A DNA stretch of 64,000 bases from Planctomycetaceae bacterium UBA2671 (GTDB lineage Bacteria; Planctomycetota; Planctomycetia; Planctomycetales; Planctomycetaceae), in contig DEML01000096.1 of the NCBI GenBank assembly GCA_002359185.1, positions 93,645 through 157,644 on the forward strand. Reading direction: 5' to 3'. Below are positions 20,279 to 29,975 of this stretch, in pieces (the first letter of the stretch is position 1; each line of letters begins with the position of its first letter). Made by a program: the position numbers and the translations under genes. Under the pieces are notes generated by a model that ran no database searches, had not been told where the DNA came from, and worked only from the letters and a program-made list of their open reading frames with translations.

Positions 20279-20398
20279 AACCACGAAGGCACAAAGGCAC
20301 GAAGAGTTCTGTAACAACAAGACCTCAAATTCATAATGATGTTTTGTTATTGATTTTCACGATTCATAAATCTCTTTGTATCTTCGTGCCTTCGTGGT
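20279..20398. repeat. Inverted repeat with CACGAAGGCAC arms
   Basis: ACCACGAAGGCACAAAGGCA on the left pairs with its near complement ending in GCCTTCGTGGT on the right, about 70 bases apart, after the 3' end of the cytochrome gene. A separate ACTTGGCGACTTGGCGGTTC lies at 20454-20473 and is the near complement of 31357-31376. The 312-base gap holds no gene. Confidence 0.8.
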
Positions 20399-20499
20399 AA
20401 AAACAAAACTGATCAACTCAAATCTATTTTGATGTTTTAGATCTTCTTATTTCACTTGGCGACTTGGCGGTTCAATCCAGCATCAAGTCGGAGACCAGT

Positions 20500-21873
20500 T
20501 CAATTGGGCCAAATCAGTGCAATCGTAATGTCCATGACATTCGTGTGAGTCGGGCCAGTTTTCAGCAGGCCACTGCATGACTCCAGAAAATGGTAGGCAT
20601 CATGTCTTGCCAGAAAATCTGCAGGGGATAAGTTCATCTTTTCTGATTGACGAATGACGTCCAGATCCGCAAAGCCGCCTGCGGCATCGGTGGGACCATC
20701 TTCACCGTCTGTACCGCCTGCAATTAAAACAAATCTGTCTGCCAGCTTGGGATGCTTATTCAATTCCTGCACAACTGCAAGTGCCACTTCCTGATTTCGG
20801 CCACCTTTTCCGGGAACATCCACCCCGTTTAATGAGACCGTTGTTTCGCCGCCATAGAGCAGGCAGAGTGGCTTACTGATTTTTTCTCCCTGATTGAGGG
20901 CTTCTCGAATGATTTTTTGAGCCAGTAGATGAGCTTCCCCCTGATTGAACGAACCAGTATTGACGAAATCAAATCCGAGTTTTTCTGCTGCTTGCTCACA
21001 GGCGTTTAAGGCAATAGCATTGCTGCCAATGATCTGATTGAAGACATTGCATGAACTCTCTGCTTGAGAATTCTGTCTCCCAATTTCAGCGAGGTAGATC
21101 TTGATTGATTCTGGAATTTCCTGCCTCAGATACTTCTTCAAAATCGAAAGTGCATGAGCGGGATCCCGCTCTGCGGCAACTGTTGGTCCTGAAGCGATTG
21201 TTTCGAGAGGATCACCGATGACATCGGAAATGATCATGGTCATTATCGTATTTGCGCGACAGGACCTTGCTAAACCACCCCCTTTAATTTTTGAGAGATG
21301 GCGACGAACGAAATTCAGTTCCTCAATGGTGGCTCCTCGTCTGCTCAGTTCTCGCGTGACAAACAGTTTATCCTCAAGGGAGATTGCATCCACTGGAGCA
21401 GGTAATAATGCACTCCCTCCGCCAGAGAGCAGGACCAGGACCAGATCTTGTGGATCTGCATTTTCAACCAGTTCTAAAATTTGCTTTGTACCCTCCACTC
21501 CAGCTGGACGAGGTTCGTTCACCCCGGCTGGGCGAGCGGCATGGACATGAATGGCAGTCTTGTTTTCATTTCGATTTTCATCGAGACAATCAGCCGGCAC
21601 ATTCACCCAACCTTTAACACGCTTATTGAGGAACTCGGAGCCAAGTTGTTCTTCAAGCCCTGCGACCATTCCCTGACCGGCTTTGCCACCACCAACGACA
21701 ATCAAATTCCTGAACTGATCCAAAGAGAACTTCTGATCTCCCAGTACAAGCAAATCATTTTGTAATTTCACATTATTTGCGATCAAGTGTCTCGAATCGA
21801 TTTCGGCTACACCTGCACGCCAGATTGTCAAAGCTTGTTGACGACGTTTCTGGATTTGGTTCTCATCGGTCAT
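20500..21873 (-). CDS. Glycerate 2-kinase of the MOFRL/DUF4147 family
   Basis: 457 residues. The N-terminal DUF4147 domain has VGGGKAGQGMVAGLE, a Ser/Gly loop VLLSGGGSALLPAP and MIISDVIGDPLETIASGPTV. The C-terminal MOFRL domain has LYGGETTVSLNG, GKGGRNQEVALA and AGGTDGEDGPTDAAG. The family phosphorylates D-glycerate to 2-phosphoglycerate and is often mis-annotated as hydroxypyruvate reductase. Role: entry of glycerate or glyoxylate-derived carbon into glycolysis. It stands alone, divergent from the secreted protein at 22192 across a 318-base gap in which I see no gene. Confidence 0.92.
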   Translation of the reverse strand: MTDENQIQKRRQQALTIWRAGVAEIDSRHLIANNVKLQNDLLVLGDQKFSLDQFRNLIVVGGGKAGQGMVAGLEEQLGSEFLNKRVKGWVNVPADCLDENRNENKTAIHVHAARPAGVNEPRPAGVEGTKQILELVENADPQDLVLVLLSGGGSALLPAPVDAISLEDKLFVTRELSRRGATIEELNFVRRHLSKIKGGGLARSCRANTIMTMIISDVIGDPLETIASGPTVAAERDPAHALSILKKYLRQEIPESIKIYLAEIGRQNSQAESSCNVFNQIIGSNAIALNACEQAAEKLGFDFVNTGSFNQGEAHLLAQKIIREALNQGEKISKPLCLLYGGETTVSLNGVDVPGKGGRNQEVALAVVQELNKHPKLADRFVLIAGGTDGEDGPTDAAGGFADLDVIRQSEKMNLSPADFLARHDAYHFLESCSGLLKTGPTHTNVMDITIALIWPN

Positions 21874-22191
21874 AACAAAGGATACATCTTATAATTGTGT
21901 AGTAAGGGAACGTGGCGAGCCTTGTAGTTCGACGATCGATAAAATCAGGATAATCGTTAATACCTGTCTTTAATGGAGTGATTGCCAACCTTGGTTCTGA
22001 ACGGGATTCAATAAATTATGTGGTTCATGTCAATCGTAACATTCGATTTGCAGACAATTAAGCTTCCAGTAAAGGTCGGGATTGCAATTTCCCGGTCAGC
22101 CGACGACAGTATAGCTTTGAATCCGGCAAAGTCGCGACTGCGGCTAATGCTTCACACTCGTGGTTTCCCTGACGTTCAAGAGGAATAGTGG

Positions 22192-23019
22192 ATGTTGACT
22201 TCCCTACTGACATGCCTTCCCGCTCGTAGCCTTTGTTTGAGCGTACTCTGCTTGCTTGCAACTTCTTCCCTGGCATCTGCACAAGGGCTGGTCTGGAATT
22301 TGCCGGAATCTGGTACGGGGGTCAAATACACAGGCGACTATCGCCAGACCACTTACCGTCCTCAAAGCACCCAGGGAGATCTATCTCTCGACTGGCGCCG
22401 CACAATGGAAATTCGCTGCCTGGAACGAGAGATGGCCGACTTTCAGGGAGAGAATGTCGCGTGTGTCTGGCTCGAATACGAAGTTGTGACAGGCCAGCAG
22501 GTCGATGGAAATTTGGAATCTGGACCAGGTGGAACTCGAATTTATAAAGTGCTCGTGCCTGAATCGGCCATCAATGGCATTGAATTCTTTCAAGCTGAAG
22601 TCCCCAATGCCTTCGTGCCTGTTGTGAAGGGTTTCCAGAAAATTGGTGATGGAGAAGTCGAAGAATTTAAACACCCGGTTCTTCAAATCTTTCCGGTTCT
22701 CTCACAGGTTTTCCTGAATGAGAAAATGACGGTGGCTGGTACAGAATCGATTTCGGTGACAGCCGGGCAATACGATGCTCAGAAAATCGAGTGTCAATCC
22801 GCCATCGAAGATCCACAATCCCGTACCACAAACACCACCGAGGTTTGGGTGGCAGATGACATCCCATTCGGGACCGTGCAATGGAAAGTTCGTATCGATC
22901 GCGAAGTCAAAACTGCTGCAGATACGCGCGACCAATTTCGCAAGCATTCTGAAATTACCATCGAAATGCAAGCGGCTCAATTGATCGAAGATGTGACATC
23001 CAAAATCAGTAATCAATAA
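22192..23019 (+). CDS. Secreted protein of unknown function
   Basis: 275 residues with a clear signal peptide (residues 1 to about 30, ending SLASAQG). I do not recognise the family. The mature part is mostly beta strands with short charged loops: RRTMEIRCLEREMADFQGENVACVWLEYEV and, near the end, TNTTEVWVADDIPFGTVQWKVRID. The latter pattern (a conversion of a modified scale followed by 'WVADDIPFG') is typical of periplasmic lipid- or sugar-handling proteins but is not diagnostic. No neighbours share its transcript. Confidence 0.75.
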   Translation: MLTSLLTCLPARSLCLSVLCLLATSSLASAQGLVWNLPESGTGVKYTGDYRQTTYRPQSTQGDLSLDWRRTMEIRCLEREMADFQGENVACVWLEYEVVTGQQVDGNLESGPGGTRIYKVLVPESAINGIEFFQAEVPNAFVPVVKGFQKIGDGEVEEFKHPVLQIFPVLSQVFLNEKMTVAGTESISVTAGQYDAQKIECQSAIEDPQSRTTNTTEVWVADDIPFGTVQWKVRIDREVKTAADTRDQFRKHSEITIEMQAAQLIEDVTSKISNQ

Positions 23020-23262
23020 TTTATTAATAAACTATTTCCCTCTCAATTTCTAGATTCCCGACTACTAAAGGTATACTCCCAAAATACTGACCAATTTCAT
23101 CATTTTAATAAACTGATACGATTTTAACTGAGTACTCCTTTGAAAATAGAGTTAAACACATTTTGAAGTTATTTACCTGCTATTTTTTAATTCATCACAG
23201 AAATTTTTTTAGACTTCCCATTTGGCGAATCTTCGACTGCACCCACAAATTCTTTAGAGACG

Positions 23263-24048
23263 ATGAAAAACTGTACTGACTTGTACATTGAAAATTTTGT
23301 CGCAACTATGAACGGAATTATGGGGCTAACAATGCTTTCTTCGAAGCCGCACATGAACCTTGCATCAATGCCAGACAAGTCTATTTTTGACTATTCCTCT
23401 CTCAATTATTCAGGCGTAGCGCTACTTTCTGAAATCTCCACCTGTTTGGGGCAAGTTCTGAGTCAGAGTTTGAGCATCCATGGCATCAAACCAGAAATTC
23501 ACTCTGACCACATTATCGATGAATTAATGGGTGCAAATTCAGGAATTCCTGTGATTGCGATTCTCGATCCTCTCAATGATCCTCATGCAACATTTGCACG
23601 AGCGAAAAGACTTCAGGAATGTAAAATTCCAATGGTATTTCTGACGCAGAAAATTAAACCCGCCTGGCTTGGCTGGGCTCTCCAACTCGGTGCGAGTGGT
23701 TGGATTACCATGGATTCTCCAGTTGAGGAAATTGTTTCGATTATCTCTCAACTTACGACGGGACGTATGAAGCAGTTCTGGAGTTCTAAAGCCCGTCAAA
23801 TGCTGGATCTTTCTGAAGGCAAACCTCAGCTAGCCGGAGATTGTGTCGCATCAAAATTAACATCCCGGCAATTGGAAGTCTTTGTGCAGTTGGCCAAAGG
23901 CAAAACGGTAAAAGAAGTTGCCACTGACATGAATCTCTCTGAAAAATCGATCGACAGTCACAAATACCGAATCATGCAGCGGTTAATGTTGCACGATCGC
24001 GTTTATCTGTCACGACTCGCAATTCGCGAAGGTTATATCGACGCATAA
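23263..24048 (+). CDS. LuxR-type response regulator with degenerate receiver
   Basis: 261 residues. The C-terminal LuxR/GerE helix-turn-helix is intact: LTSRQLEVFVQLAKGKTVKEVATDMNLSEKSIDSHKYRIMQRL, close to FixJ/NarL. The N-terminal half looks like a receiver fold (PVIAILDP strand 3, IPMVFLTQ strand 4, GASGWITM strand 5). The acidic pair of strand 1 is not visible, and the conserved Lys after strand 5 is a Met. Phosphorylation is therefore doubtful, though an Asp in ILDP may be the acceptor position. The start is uncertain: the first 40 residues are poorly conserved in character. The 243-base upstream gap is AT-rich and holds no gene. Confidence 0.85.
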   Translation: MKNCTDLYIENFVATMNGIMGLTMLSSKPHMNLASMPDKSIFDYSSLNYSGVALLSEISTCLGQVLSQSLSIHGIKPEIHSDHIIDELMGANSGIPVIAILDPLNDPHATFARAKRLQECKIPMVFLTQKIKPAWLGWALQLGASGWITMDSPVEEIVSIISQLTTGRMKQFWSSKARQMLDLSEGKPQLAGDCVASKLTSRQLEVFVQLAKGKTVKEVATDMNLSEKSIDSHKYRIMQRLMLHDRVYLSRLAIREGYIDA

Positions 24049-24084
24049 AAAAACCGTCGCCCTGTTTACGGCGACGGTTTTATC
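24047..24084. terminator. Two-way intrinsic terminator between luxR-type gene and ilvC
   Basis: AAAACCGTCGCC, a short loop, then GGCGACGGTTTT: a perfect GC-rich stem with A-rich and T-rich flanks, so it can end transcription from both convergent genes. Confidence 0.92.
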
Positions 24085-24112
24085 TTCAATTCATATATCT
24101 CTACTCAGAGAA

Positions 24113-25117
24113 TTACACTTCTTTGGAATCAATCCAACTCATCATGCTGCGAAGTTCACGACCGACTTTTTCGATTTCGTGAGTTCGTTCCTGACGACGA
24201 ACCGATTTGAAAGCTGCCTGATTGGCTTTGTTTTCCAGGATCCATTCCTTGGCGAACTGACCGGTCTGAATTTCGGTCAGGATGCGTTTCATTTCCTTTT
24301 TGGTTTCATCGGTCACAATTCGAGGACCGCGAGTATAATCGCCGAACTCTGCTGTGTTGGAAACGCTGTAACGCATGTAGTTGAGTCCGCCCTGATAGAA
24401 CAGGTCGACAATCAGTTTCAGTTCGTGCATACATTCGAAGTAAGCCATTTCAGGCTGATAACCCGCTTCAACGAGTGTTTCAAAGCCTGCTTTAACCAGA
24501 GCAGAAACACCGCCGCACAGCACAACCTGCTCACCGAACAGATCGGTTTCGGTTTCTTCTGCAAACGAAGTTTCAATCACACCGCCGCGTGTTCCGCCAA
24601 TTCCCTTAGCATAAGCCAGTGCCAGGCTGCGTGATTCTTCAGAAGCACCATCACCCATGGCGATCAATGAAGGGACGCCGCCCCCTTTAACGTACTCACT
24701 TCGCACCAGATGCCCCGGGCCTTTCGGTGCAACCAGAGCGGTATCGACACCTTCTGGGGGAGTGATTTGTCCGAAGTGAATATTGAAACCATGAGAGCAC
24801 ATCAGCAGATTGCCTGGTTTGAGGCGATCTTTAATTTGAGCACGGAAGACATCGCCCTGCACTTCATCGGGCAGGAGAATGTTGATCAGATCGCCGGCAT
24901 CGGTCGCTTCGTCGGCTGGCATTGGCTCGAAACCATGTTCGACAGCCAGATCGTAGTTCGGGCTGCCTTTACGCTGACCGATCACCACATTGCAACCGCT
25001 GTCTCGCAGGTTTTGAGCCTGGGCATGCCCCTGGCTACCGTATCCGAGAATGGCGATGGTCTTATCTTTGAGTAAAGAGAGATCGGCATCGGCATCGTAA
25101 TAAACTTTAATTGACAT
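24113..25117 (-). CDS. ilvC: Ketol-acid reductoisomerase
   Basis: Second step of valine/isoleucine synthesis: NADPH-dependent isomerisation and reduction of acetolactate. From the ATG at 25117 the protein is 334 residues and starts [16 protein letters not shown], as class I enzymes do; the frame extends eight codons upstream without reason. Rossmann loop [27 protein letters not shown], the metal-binding E and D residues in [10 protein letters not shown] and [20 protein letters not shown], and the C-terminal knotted domain are present. Lies 149 bases after ilvN on the same strand. Confidence 0.97.
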   Translation of the reverse strand: MSIKVYYDADADLSLLKDKTIAILGYGSQGHAQAQNLRDSGCNVVIGQRKGSPNYDLAVEHGFEPMPADEATDAGDLINILLPDEVQGDVFRAQIKDRLKPGNLLMCSHGFNIHFGQITPPEGVDTALVAPKGPGHLVRSEYVKGGGVPSLIAMGDGASEESRSLALAYAKGIGGTRGGVIETSFAEETETDLFGEQVVLCGGVSALVKAGFETLVEAGYQPEMAYFECMHELKLIVDLFYQGGLNYMRYSVSNTAEFGDYTRGPRIVTDETKKEMKRILTEIQTGQFAKEWILENKANQAAFKSVRRQERTHEIEKVGRELRSMMSWIDSKEV

Positions 25118-25266
25118 CGTTTCAGAGCTTTCACATTTCAATAGAGTACGACATTATTGTCGAGATGACTGGTCAGAAAGAAAGTCCGCGATCAAACGTG
25201 GCTTTCCACATTTATGAAGAAATGTCTTCGGAAATGCAGGGATTCCCAAAAACGCTTCGATTCCCA

Positions 25267-25794
25267 CTATTTGACGGGAGCATTCACTGGTTGCAGATCA
25301 TACAGGGCTGGTTTTTCGATGTTTTCGCGTGTCAGAGCAATTCGCCCGGTGCGAACCAGTTCGATGATCCCGAAAGGACGCATCACATCGACAAAAGCCG
25401 CGATTTTCTGCTCCGGACCGGAGATTTCGATCATCACCTGGTGCGGACGAACATCGACAATTTTCGCACGGAAAATATCGACCATCTCTTTGACCTGAGT
25501 CATCGAGGTCCCTTCGGTGCGAACTTTGATGAGCATCAAATCGCGTTCAACGAAATCTTTATTCGAGAAATCAATCACCTGCACCACAGTGACGATTTTT
25601 TCCAGCTGTTTTCGGACCTGATCCAGGACGCGATCGTCTCCACTGACGACGAATGTCATTCGAGAGAATTCGGGAATGTCTGTTTCGCCGACCGCCAGAC
25701 TTTCAATATTGAAAGCGCGGGAGGCCAACATTCCAGAAATATGAGCCAGCACACCAGGCTGATTCATGACCAGAGCCGATAAAACATGTTTCAT
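25267..25794 (-). CDS. ilvN: Acetolactate synthase small (regulatory) subunit
   Basis: 175 residues. The N-terminal ACT domain (HVLSALVMNQPGVLAHISGMLASRAFNIESLAVGETD) binds valine for feedback inhibition, and the C-terminal ACT-like half (IRVRTEGTS equivalent, VDVMRPFGIIELVRTGRIAL) completes the usual IlvN/IlvH layout. It precedes ilvC, but the catalytic subunit ilvB is not in the 390 bases upstream nor elsewhere in the window. No clear ribosome binding site precedes the ATG. Confidence 0.95.
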   Translation of the reverse strand: MKHVLSALVMNQPGVLAHISGMLASRAFNIESLAVGETDIPEFSRMTFVVSGDDRVLDQVRKQLEKIVTVVQVIDFSNKDFVERDLMLIKVRTEGTSMTQVKEMVDIFRAKIVDVRPHQVMIEISGPEQKIAAFVDVMRPFGIIELVRTGRIALTRENIEKPALYDLQPVNAPVK

Positions 25795-26183
25795 AAAAAG
25801 TTCTCAACAACCATAACGGAACAACATTGACTGATCTGTCCTTATTAGAACTGGAGCCTCCAATTACATCGGGGGCGAACTTCAGTCGAGGACCACATAA
25901 GAAAAGCCACGTCCAGCAGGACACGCCAGTGGTCAATCAGGCTCAGTCTAACCAGCAGAACTTCGATTCTCAACTCGCGCACGACATCAGAGCACCGGAA
26001 ATCTGCCAATTCGTGGCCAAGAATCGCTGAGAGATTTATTTCTCATGACGAAAATCAATAAATCTATTGAGCCACTGCACTGTCAGTAGTACGAAATACG
26101 AGTCAATACACTCAAAACACGGCTCACAGAGCTGTGGCACAAATTCAGAAGACAGAGCCATCGCTGGCTCAATTTGCACTCTG
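25795..26183. other. Gap between photolyase and ilvN genes
   Basis: 389 bases with no supported gene. A single palindrome, CACGGCTCACAGAGCTGTG, lies at 26118-26136 and is a one-mismatch copy of the two arms at 42301-42399. The rest presumably holds the ilvN leader, but no attenuator was recognised. Confidence 0.6.
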
Positions 26184-27647
26184 TTACTTGATTTTTTCCC
26201 ATTTTTCGAGGGCTACTTCGCGTTGTTCTCCATGATCGACAATCGGCTCTGGATAATCTTTCCCTAGTTCCACTGCAGCCTTCTTGAGAATGTCTTCAGG
26301 AGCCTCAAAGGGTTTGTGGATCCATTTATTGGGCAAATCAGCCAGTTCCGGGCACCATTTGCGTAGATATTCTCCCTGTTTGTCGAATTTTTCCGACTGT
26401 GTCGTCGGATTAAAGACTCGGAAATAAGGGGCAGCATCCGCACCACAACCGGAAGTCCACTGCCATCCCAAGGTATTATTTGCCAGATCGGCATCAACGA
26501 GTGTGTCCATAAACCAGTCTGCCCCCTCCTTCCAGTGAATCTGCAGGTCTTTCGTCAGAAAGGAAGCGACAATCATCCGAACTCGATTATGCATCCAGCC
26601 CGTATGCCACAATTCCCGCATCCCGGCATCCACTATCGGATATCCCGTCTGCCCTTTCTGCCACGCTTTCAGCCATTTCTGACTGGTTTTCCACTTAAAT
26701 TCCTGAAACTTCTCCTGCAACGGCTCACTAACAGTGTGGGGAAAGTGATAGAGCACGTAATAAGCAAATTCCCGCCAACCGATTTCTGAAAGATAAGTCT
26801 CAGCATTGTCGATGGCATCCTGTTTGTGCTGATCCTTGAATTTTTCAATGACTTCCTGTGTTTCCCAGTAAATCTGGCGAGGGGTGATTTCTCCAAAGTG
26901 CAGATGTGGAGAGAGCCGCGAAGTTCCATAATGATTGGGGATATTTCGTTCCTCCTTGTAATCCTCAATGCTTTCCTTCAGGAATTTTTTGAGATTCCTC
27001 TCTGCTCCTTTGGTTCCAGGGTTCCACATTTCCTCCAGCCCTCCTGCCCAGTCGATTGTGGGATCCAGATTCAAATCTTTAAGATCGAAACTTTCAGGAA
27101 ATCTATCCGGGGCAGCAAGCTTTTGGGGTTTCGGTAATGGTTTGGCGAATTCGAGCCTTTTGCGGCAGGCTTTCCAGAACGGCGTGAAAACCTGATACGG
27201 GTTTTCGCTTTGTGTATAGACGTCTGAGGGATCGACCAGCAAACTGGCGGGAAATAACTCGCAGACAACGCCATCATCCGACAATTCAGTGATAATTTGT
27301 TCGTCTGCTTCCTGCTCGTGTGGTTCGTAGAGGCGATTCCAGAAGACAGCAGTTGCTTGTGTCTGTTGAATCACATCCTGCAGAACTGAGAGTGCTTCTC
27401 CCTGCCGTAAAATCAGCTTTTGATCAAATTCGCTTTTCAGATGGTCGCCTAAAACCTGCAAAGAACGATGCAACCACCAGCAGGATGCTCCTCCAGGAAA
27501 CCAATCCGTATCTCGATCAGGCAGAATGAACAGAAGGATCAGGGGGCGTCCCAGTTTACTCGCTTCCAGCAAGGCCGGATGATCTTCCAGACGTAAATCC
27601 TGACGAAACCAGACAATCACAGGACTCTCGTTTTTTGACACACTCAC
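26184..27647 (-). CDS. phr: Deoxyribodipyrimidine photolyase
   Basis: 487 residues. Light-driven repair of cyclobutane pyrimidine dimers with FAD. The N-terminal photolyase domain opens with VIVWFRQDLRLEDHPALLEA. The C-terminal FAD-binding helical domain has TSRLSPHLHFGEITPRQIYWE, SEIGWREFAYYVLYHFP, WQKGQTGYPIVDAGMRELWHTGWMHNRVRMIVASFLTKDL and a closing NNTLGWQWTSGCGADAAPYFRVFNP, all class I photolyase hallmarks. Cryptochrome is less likely given the full set of motifs. The final residues (WEKIK) abut an ilvN-side gap. Confidence 0.95.
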   Translation of the reverse strand: MSVSKNESPVIVWFRQDLRLEDHPALLEASKLGRPLILLFILPDRDTDWFPGGASCWWLHRSLQVLGDHLKSEFDQKLILRQGEALSVLQDVIQQTQATAVFWNRLYEPHEQEADEQIITELSDDGVVCELFPASLLVDPSDVYTQSENPYQVFTPFWKACRKRLEFAKPLPKPQKLAAPDRFPESFDLKDLNLDPTIDWAGGLEEMWNPGTKGAERNLKKFLKESIEDYKEERNIPNHYGTSRLSPHLHFGEITPRQIYWETQEVIEKFKDQHKQDAIDNAETYLSEIGWREFAYYVLYHFPHTVSEPLQEKFQEFKWKTSQKWLKAWQKGQTGYPIVDAGMRELWHTGWMHNRVRMIVASFLTKDLQIHWKEGADWFMDTLVDADLANNTLGWQWTSGCGADAAPYFRVFNPTTQSEKFDKQGEYLRKWCPELADLPNKWIHKPFEAPEDILKKAAVELGKDYPEPIVDHGEQREVALEKWEKIK

Positions 27648-27812
27648 GTTCTCAGCCTTTGCGGGTATCTCTCTTAATAGCCAATCTCTCTGTTATAGAG
27701 GTAAGTCTCTCCAACACAAGAACGGATTCGCTCGTAACATTCGATAACGGTTCACAATTCGATATAATCTCACTGCAATCAAATTCAATAAACATTTTGA
27801 AACTGAATACAT

Positions 27813-28487
27813 ATGTCACTCGAACTCAAAAACGTCCGCAAAAATTATCGGGAACCGAACGGGCACGATTTGCCTGTGCTCGATATTCCTCACTTCAAAC
27901 TGGAAAAGGGTGAACAGGCCGCTCTGGTCGGTTCAAGTGGGGGTGGAAAGACGACTCTGCTCAATGTCATTTCGGGCATTACGAAACCGGATTCCGGCGA
28001 GGTTCTCATCGATGATATCGAAATTACCCGGTTACCCGAGGCAGCCAGAGATCGATTTCGGGCAGAACGAATTGGTTTTGTCTTCCAGACGTTCAATCTG
28101 CTGCCAGCCTTCACCGCTTTTGAAAATGTTTTACTCGGCATGAGTTTCGCCCGTGGCAAAGCCGATCGCGCTCATGCGAAGCAATTACTGGAAAGTGTCG
28201 GCCTCGGTCATCGTCTGACACATAAACCGGCTCAACTTTCGGTCGGGGAACAACAACGGGTGGCGATTGCCCGCTCACTGGCCAATCGCCCCAGTCTTTT
28301 ACTGGCCGATGAACCAACCGCCAGTGTTGATCCTGCCAATCAGGAAACGATCCTCAAACTGATTCGAGAGATTTGCAAAGAACACAATGTCTCATTGTTG
28401 CTGGTTACTCACTCCCCGGAAATCGCGGCTCAGTTTGACCGCACAATTCCCCTGCAGGAATTCAACAAGGTTCTGCAAAACGTCTAA
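27813..28487 (+). CDS. ABC transporter ATP-binding protein, LolD/MacB type
   Basis: 224 residues, one nucleotide-binding domain. Walker A GSSGGGKTT (residues 40-48), Q-loop in FVFQTFNLLPAFTAFENVLL, signature LSVGEQQRVAIARSL, Walker B LLLADEPTASVD, and H-loop LLVTHS. The short single-domain form with a downstream permease of MacB/FtsX topology suggests a LolCDE/MacAB-like mechanotransmitter rather than an importer. It is followed 68 bases later by its permease. Confidence 0.93.
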   Translation: MSLELKNVRKNYREPNGHDLPVLDIPHFKLEKGEQAALVGSSGGGKTTLLNVISGITKPDSGEVLIDDIEITRLPEAARDRFRAERIGFVFQTFNLLPAFTAFENVLLGMSFARGKADRAHAKQLLESVGLGHRLTHKPAQLSVGEQQRVAIARSLANRPSLLLADEPTASVDPANQETILKLIREICKEHNVSLLLVTHSPEIAAQFDRTIPLQEFNKVLQNV

Positions 28488-28555
28488 TGGATGAGTTGTG
28501 CTAAATTTCTTCTTTCATTGCTTTCCCCAAAAAATCAAATTCGAATTGACTCGAT

Positions 28556-29920
28556 ATGAATCTGTTTACAATCGCCTTGAAGAGCATCCGACAGCGATTA
28601 CTGGCCTCTTCTTTAACTGCCCTGAGTGTTGCACTGGGGGTCGCGTTGATGATCGCCGTTCTGATTGCCAATACCGTCGTTTCCAAGACGTTTGATTTGC
28701 AGCAGATTGGGTATGATTTGATTGTCGGTCCCAAAGGGAGCGAACTTGATCTAGTCCTGAATACGGTTTATCGCATCGCACCTCCTATCGAAAATCTACC
28801 TTACCGCTACTACGAGGAACTGAAAGAAAACAAGCATATTGGAGTAGCCGTGCCGATTGCATTGGGCGACAGCACCGAACATGGAAACTTTCCGATTCTT
28901 GGTACGACAGTCGAATATTTTGCCGTGGATTATGCTGAAGGGAAAAAGTTTCGCACGAGTGCGGAATGGCCGAACGGAAAATGGGAATCGGTCATTGGAT
29001 CCAGCGTTGCCCGTGAAAACAACTGGACAGTCGGCGACGAATTTCAGATGGTGCATGCCGGACAGGATGACCATGTGCATGATGAGAAATTTAAAATCGT
29101 CGGCATCCTTGAAGCGACCGGTACTCCCAATGACCGGACAGTGTTCGTCAATCTGAATGGCTTCTATGCGATCGCTGGCCACGAAAAACCGATTCAGGAA
29201 GCGATTGATCGGGAAGCGGAATTCTTTGGGGAAACGGAAGCCGAAGTCCGAGCCTATCACGCTGCTGATCTGAAGGAAATGGAAGCCCATGCCGGTCACG
29301 ATCACAGCGGCCACGACCATGCACATCACGATCATGCCACGCCAGACTTGCAGAAGGAAGTGACGGCAATTCTCGTCCGGATGAAAGAAGATCCCCGGAA
29401 TCCGACACTGGCACAATCCCGCGCCATCGAATTTTCGGCCGATTTGAGAGAGGGCTTCAAAGCCCAGGCCGTCAATCCGATTCGCCCGATGCAGCGTCTG
29501 ATGACTAACCTCGTGGGCAACATCCGACTGATCCTGATCAACCTGACAGCTTTCATCATTCTGGTCTCTGGCGTTAGCATTTTTGTCAGCATCTATAACT
29601 CGATGTCTGAAAGAAAACGGGAAATCGCCATCATGCGTGCCCTCGGAGCAGACCGCATGGCTGTCTTTTCAATCATACTCACCGAATCCATCATCCTTTG
29701 TTTGGCTGGAGGAATCCTCGGAATACTGCTCGGCCATGGACTGATCATGTTCGCCAGCCCAATCCTCGAAGCCCGCACCGGACTTGTGATTGATCCTTAC
29801 GTTTTCGATCCAATGGAACTTACTATTATCCCCGTGATGATCGGCCTGGCTGCATTAGTCGGGTTCATCCCCGGATTGACAGCCTATCGAACAGATGTGG
29901 CGGAGAATCTTTCGTCGTAA
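28556..29920 (+). CDS. ABC transporter permease, FtsX/MacB type, with His-rich loop
   Basis: 454 residues: an N-terminal membrane helix (about 18-42), a large periplasmic region (about 45-320) and three C-terminal helices (about 325-355, 370-405, 415-445), the MacB/FtsX layout, with FSIYNSMSERKREIAIMRALGADR between helices. Residues about 240-262 of the periplasmic part hold eleven His in a H-x-H style run (HAGHDHSGHDHAHHDHA), a probable metal-binding stretch. With the ATPase before it the pair may move a lipid, a lipoprotein or a metal-related cargo; the His loop suggests metal binding but does not show transport of metal. Confidence 0.88.
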   Translation: MNLFTIALKSIRQRLLASSLTALSVALGVALMIAVLIANTVVSKTFDLQQIGYDLIVGPKGSELDLVLNTVYRIAPPIENLPYRYYEELKENKHIGVAVPIALGDSTEHGNFPILGTTVEYFAVDYAEGKKFRTSAEWPNGKWESVIGSSVARENNWTVGDEFQMVHAGQDDHVHDEKFKIVGILEATGTPNDRTVFVNLNGFYAIAGHEKPIQEAIDREAEFFGETEAEVRAYHAADLKEMEAHAGHDHSGHDHAHHDHATPDLQKEVTAILVRMKEDPRNPTLAQSRAIEFSADLREGFKAQAVNPIRPMQRLMTNLVGNIRLILINLTAFIILVSGVSIFVSIYNSMSERKREIAIMRALGADRMAVFSIILTESIILCLAGGILGILLGHGLIMFASPILEARTGLVIDPYVFDPMELTIIPVMIGLAALVGFIPGLTAYRTDVAENLSS

Positions 29921-29975
29921 AAAAATAATGATCTCTGTCGCTTTTCCTGTTACAGTTCTGCTGAGGAGAAGAAAG

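Noticed and set aside
28796..29416. Reverse frame of 206 codons inside the permease gene
   Set aside because: Shadow of the permease; no domain, and the forward frame is clearly coding.
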